A stretch of DNA of 15,711 nucleotides from Scenedesmus sp. ARA3 (Eukaryota; Chlorophyta; Chlorophyceae; Sphaeropleales; Scenedesmaceae), in assembly GCA_004335835.1 (NCBI GenBank), contig RWJK01000804.1, forward strand, positions 1-15,711, written 5' to 3'. The first letter of the stretch is position 1, and the number at the start of each line of letters is the position of its first letter. Shown piece after piece: positions 14,727 through 15,711 of this stretch. The position numbers were made by a program, and so were the translations under genes. The notes under the pieces were generated by a model. The model was not told the origin of the DNA. It saw only the letters and a program-made list of their open reading frames with translations, and ran no database searches.

Positions 14727-15711
14727 TTATTTGCTGACATTGCGAGTGTTGGGTGTCTGATCTGGTTTGCACAAGGCTATTGAATGACAGCTCAGCCGGT
14801 TTGCAACTTCTGTGCAAGCAGATCCAGCATATGCAGAGAACAGCCTGGCCGTTCTTCGGTAGCTGACCATCACACGCTGGTGTTTCAGGTGTCTTTCTTT
14901 CCTTCTTTCTTTCTTTTTGAAGGGCATCGTCACGGATGCTGCGGAGGCTGGCAGGTGTGCAGCTGCTGATGTGTAGGGCAGCCACCAGCAGCGGTTCATG
15001 CGTGCGCGCATGGCATGTGCCGCTGCTTGCCGCACGCGTGGCTTGATCATCGCATGTACCACTGCTTCACCCCAGCGTCCGTCACTTGGTATTACTAATG
15101 ATGATGTTTGTCTGCAGAAAAGCACCTTCGGAAGCAGTGCTTCTGAAGCGGCGCAAGCCTTGCCGCACTGACAGCATTGCTTGAAGGTGCGCAGCTGTGC
15201 ATGACCAGCGTCCTTTGGGATCCTGGCTTTGTCTAGAATTCGTCATTTTACACTGACAGCATTGGTGTAACAAGTTTGTCTCAGCAAACCCTTTACTAGA
15301 CAGCCTCAGGCCATGGCGTGTATATAAAGAAAGTTGCCGGCCCTGGCGTGTCTCTTGCAGCAGCAGTGCCACACACAGTTGAACTGCAACTGCACCCAGA
15401 TCATGCCACTGTCATCTGATATAAAGAAAGTTGCCGAATTGCATTCATTACAAGCATAAGCATCATGCAATATAATGCGCACTCACATGGCAAGAAGTGG
15501 TCCCCCGAAAGGCCACCATGGCTGCTGAACCTCAGATTAGCATGTGCAGCTCCTGCTTCTGCTCCTATGTCGTCTAGTATTACCTGCAATCATAACAACA
15601 CCTGGTCAGCGCCGTCCCGAAGAGCCACGATGCCCTTCGGGGGCAACAGCACTGACAGTCTTCGATCCTCTTGTAGTCCTTGGTAGCCTGGGTAGTGACA
15701 CCTTGTCAGTG
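14727..15711 (-). CDS. Candidate multi-exon gene on the - strand, 5' end outside the window
   Basis: I do not recognise the family. The proposed exons on the - strand are 15711-15602 (reading HYPGYQGLQEDRRLSVLLPP then KGIVALRDGADQ), 15583-15487 (VILDDIGAEAGAAHANLRF, ending at a strong donor CCAT|GTGAGT) and 15094-14727 (IPSDGRWGEAVVHAMIKPRV, then a basic segment encoded by the TTTC microsatellite, stop TAA). The acceptor CATTAG at 15095-15100 is phase-compatible; the stronger one ending at 15112 (TTTTCTGCAG) is not. Between the first two exons lie 18 nt, bounded by GT and AG and containing an in-frame TGA. A competing reading is a + strand ORF at 15465-15686 (73 codons) with a TATA-like word 40 nt upstream. 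Protein-like composition favours the - strand. Confidence 0.35.
14892..14918. repeat. Imperfect (TTTC)n microsatellite
   Basis: Runs of CTTT/TTCC units; on the - strand (GAAA)n, encoding Lys/Arg/Glu if translated in the candidate gene. Confidence 0.85.
15122..15190. repeat. 69-nt multibranch inverted repeat
   Basis: The outer stem GCACCTTC (15122-15129) / GAAGGTGC (15183-15190) encloses a GAAGCA-G-TGCTTC palindrome (15131-15143) and a GCGGC/GCCGC stem (15148-15152, 15162-15166). It is tRNA-sized but lacks D- and T-loop signatures on either strand. It lies in the predicted - strand intron just upstream of the acceptors. Confidence 0.7.
15166..15264. repeat. 14-bp direct repeat pair
   Basis: CACTGACAGCATTG occurs at 15166-15179 and 15251-15264. 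The second copy sits within a TTACAC...GTGTAA inverted repeat. Confidence 0.8.
15322..15436. repeat. 18-bp direct repeat pair with TATA-like core
   Basis: ATATAAAGAAAGTTGCCG occurs at 15322-15339 and 15419-15436. A third short repeat, GCCNTGGCGTGT, flanks the first copy (15311 and 15340). On + these could be TATA boxes; on - they lie in the proposed intron. Confidence 0.8.

Noticed and set aside
15122..15190. Cloverleaf-like fold taken as a tRNA gene
   Set aside because: It has a 7-8-bp outer stem but no D-loop GG, no TTCRA T-loop and no plausible anticodon loop on either strand.
15584..15601. In-frame TGA read as selenocysteine
   Set aside because: The context (LL-TGA-LQ) lacks a CxxU/UxxC redox motif, and no SECIS-like structure was evident downstream.

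Overview
The window looks like nuclear DNA of a chlorophyte green alga, most likely Chlorophyceae. This is inferred from moderately high GC, CAG/GCA-driven Gln- and Ala-rich proteins, GT-AG introns with CTGCAG-type acceptors, and one well-placed TGTAA polyadenylation signal. I see no rRNA, tRNA, CRISPR or bacterial operon signal.

Layout. Positions 1-951 are a short non-autonomous DNA transposon with ~70-bp terminal inverted repeats (TIRs). Positions 1150-4212 are a second, complete-looking DNA transposon: 73-bp TIRs (67/73 identical) and a perfect 8-bp target-site duplication, CACTGCAC. It holds a Gln-rich ORF on the + strand. On the - strand it holds a spliced ORF with a cysteine cluster like those at the N-terminus of KDZ (Kyakuja-Dileera-Zisupton) transposases. 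After a promoter region and a probable 5'-leader intron comes the clearest gene, a two-exon 644-residue Gln/Ala/Ser-rich protein (5010-7163). About 4.9 kb with little clear coding follows. It contains a strong 16-bp hairpin and two small ORFs, each 44-49 nt downstream of a TATATAA box. Next is a second large Gln/Ala/Ser-rich gene (12350-13642), which shares an ungapped 38-residue block (19/38 identical) with the first; I read them as diverged paralogues. The last 2 kb carries two tentative convergent multi-exon genes, one ending near 14468 on + and one ending at 14727 on -.

How the parts relate. The two Gln/Ala/Ser-rich genes form a small lineage-specific family. The first also carries six repeated basic sites of the R-x-S type, suggesting a kinase-regulated or 14-3-3-binding scaffold. 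The two transposons sit upstream of this family. I recognise no metabolic pathway or defence system. The most informative points are the fully delimited transposon with mixed cargo, the unnamed shared domain with an intron present in only one copy, and the phospho-site-like array.
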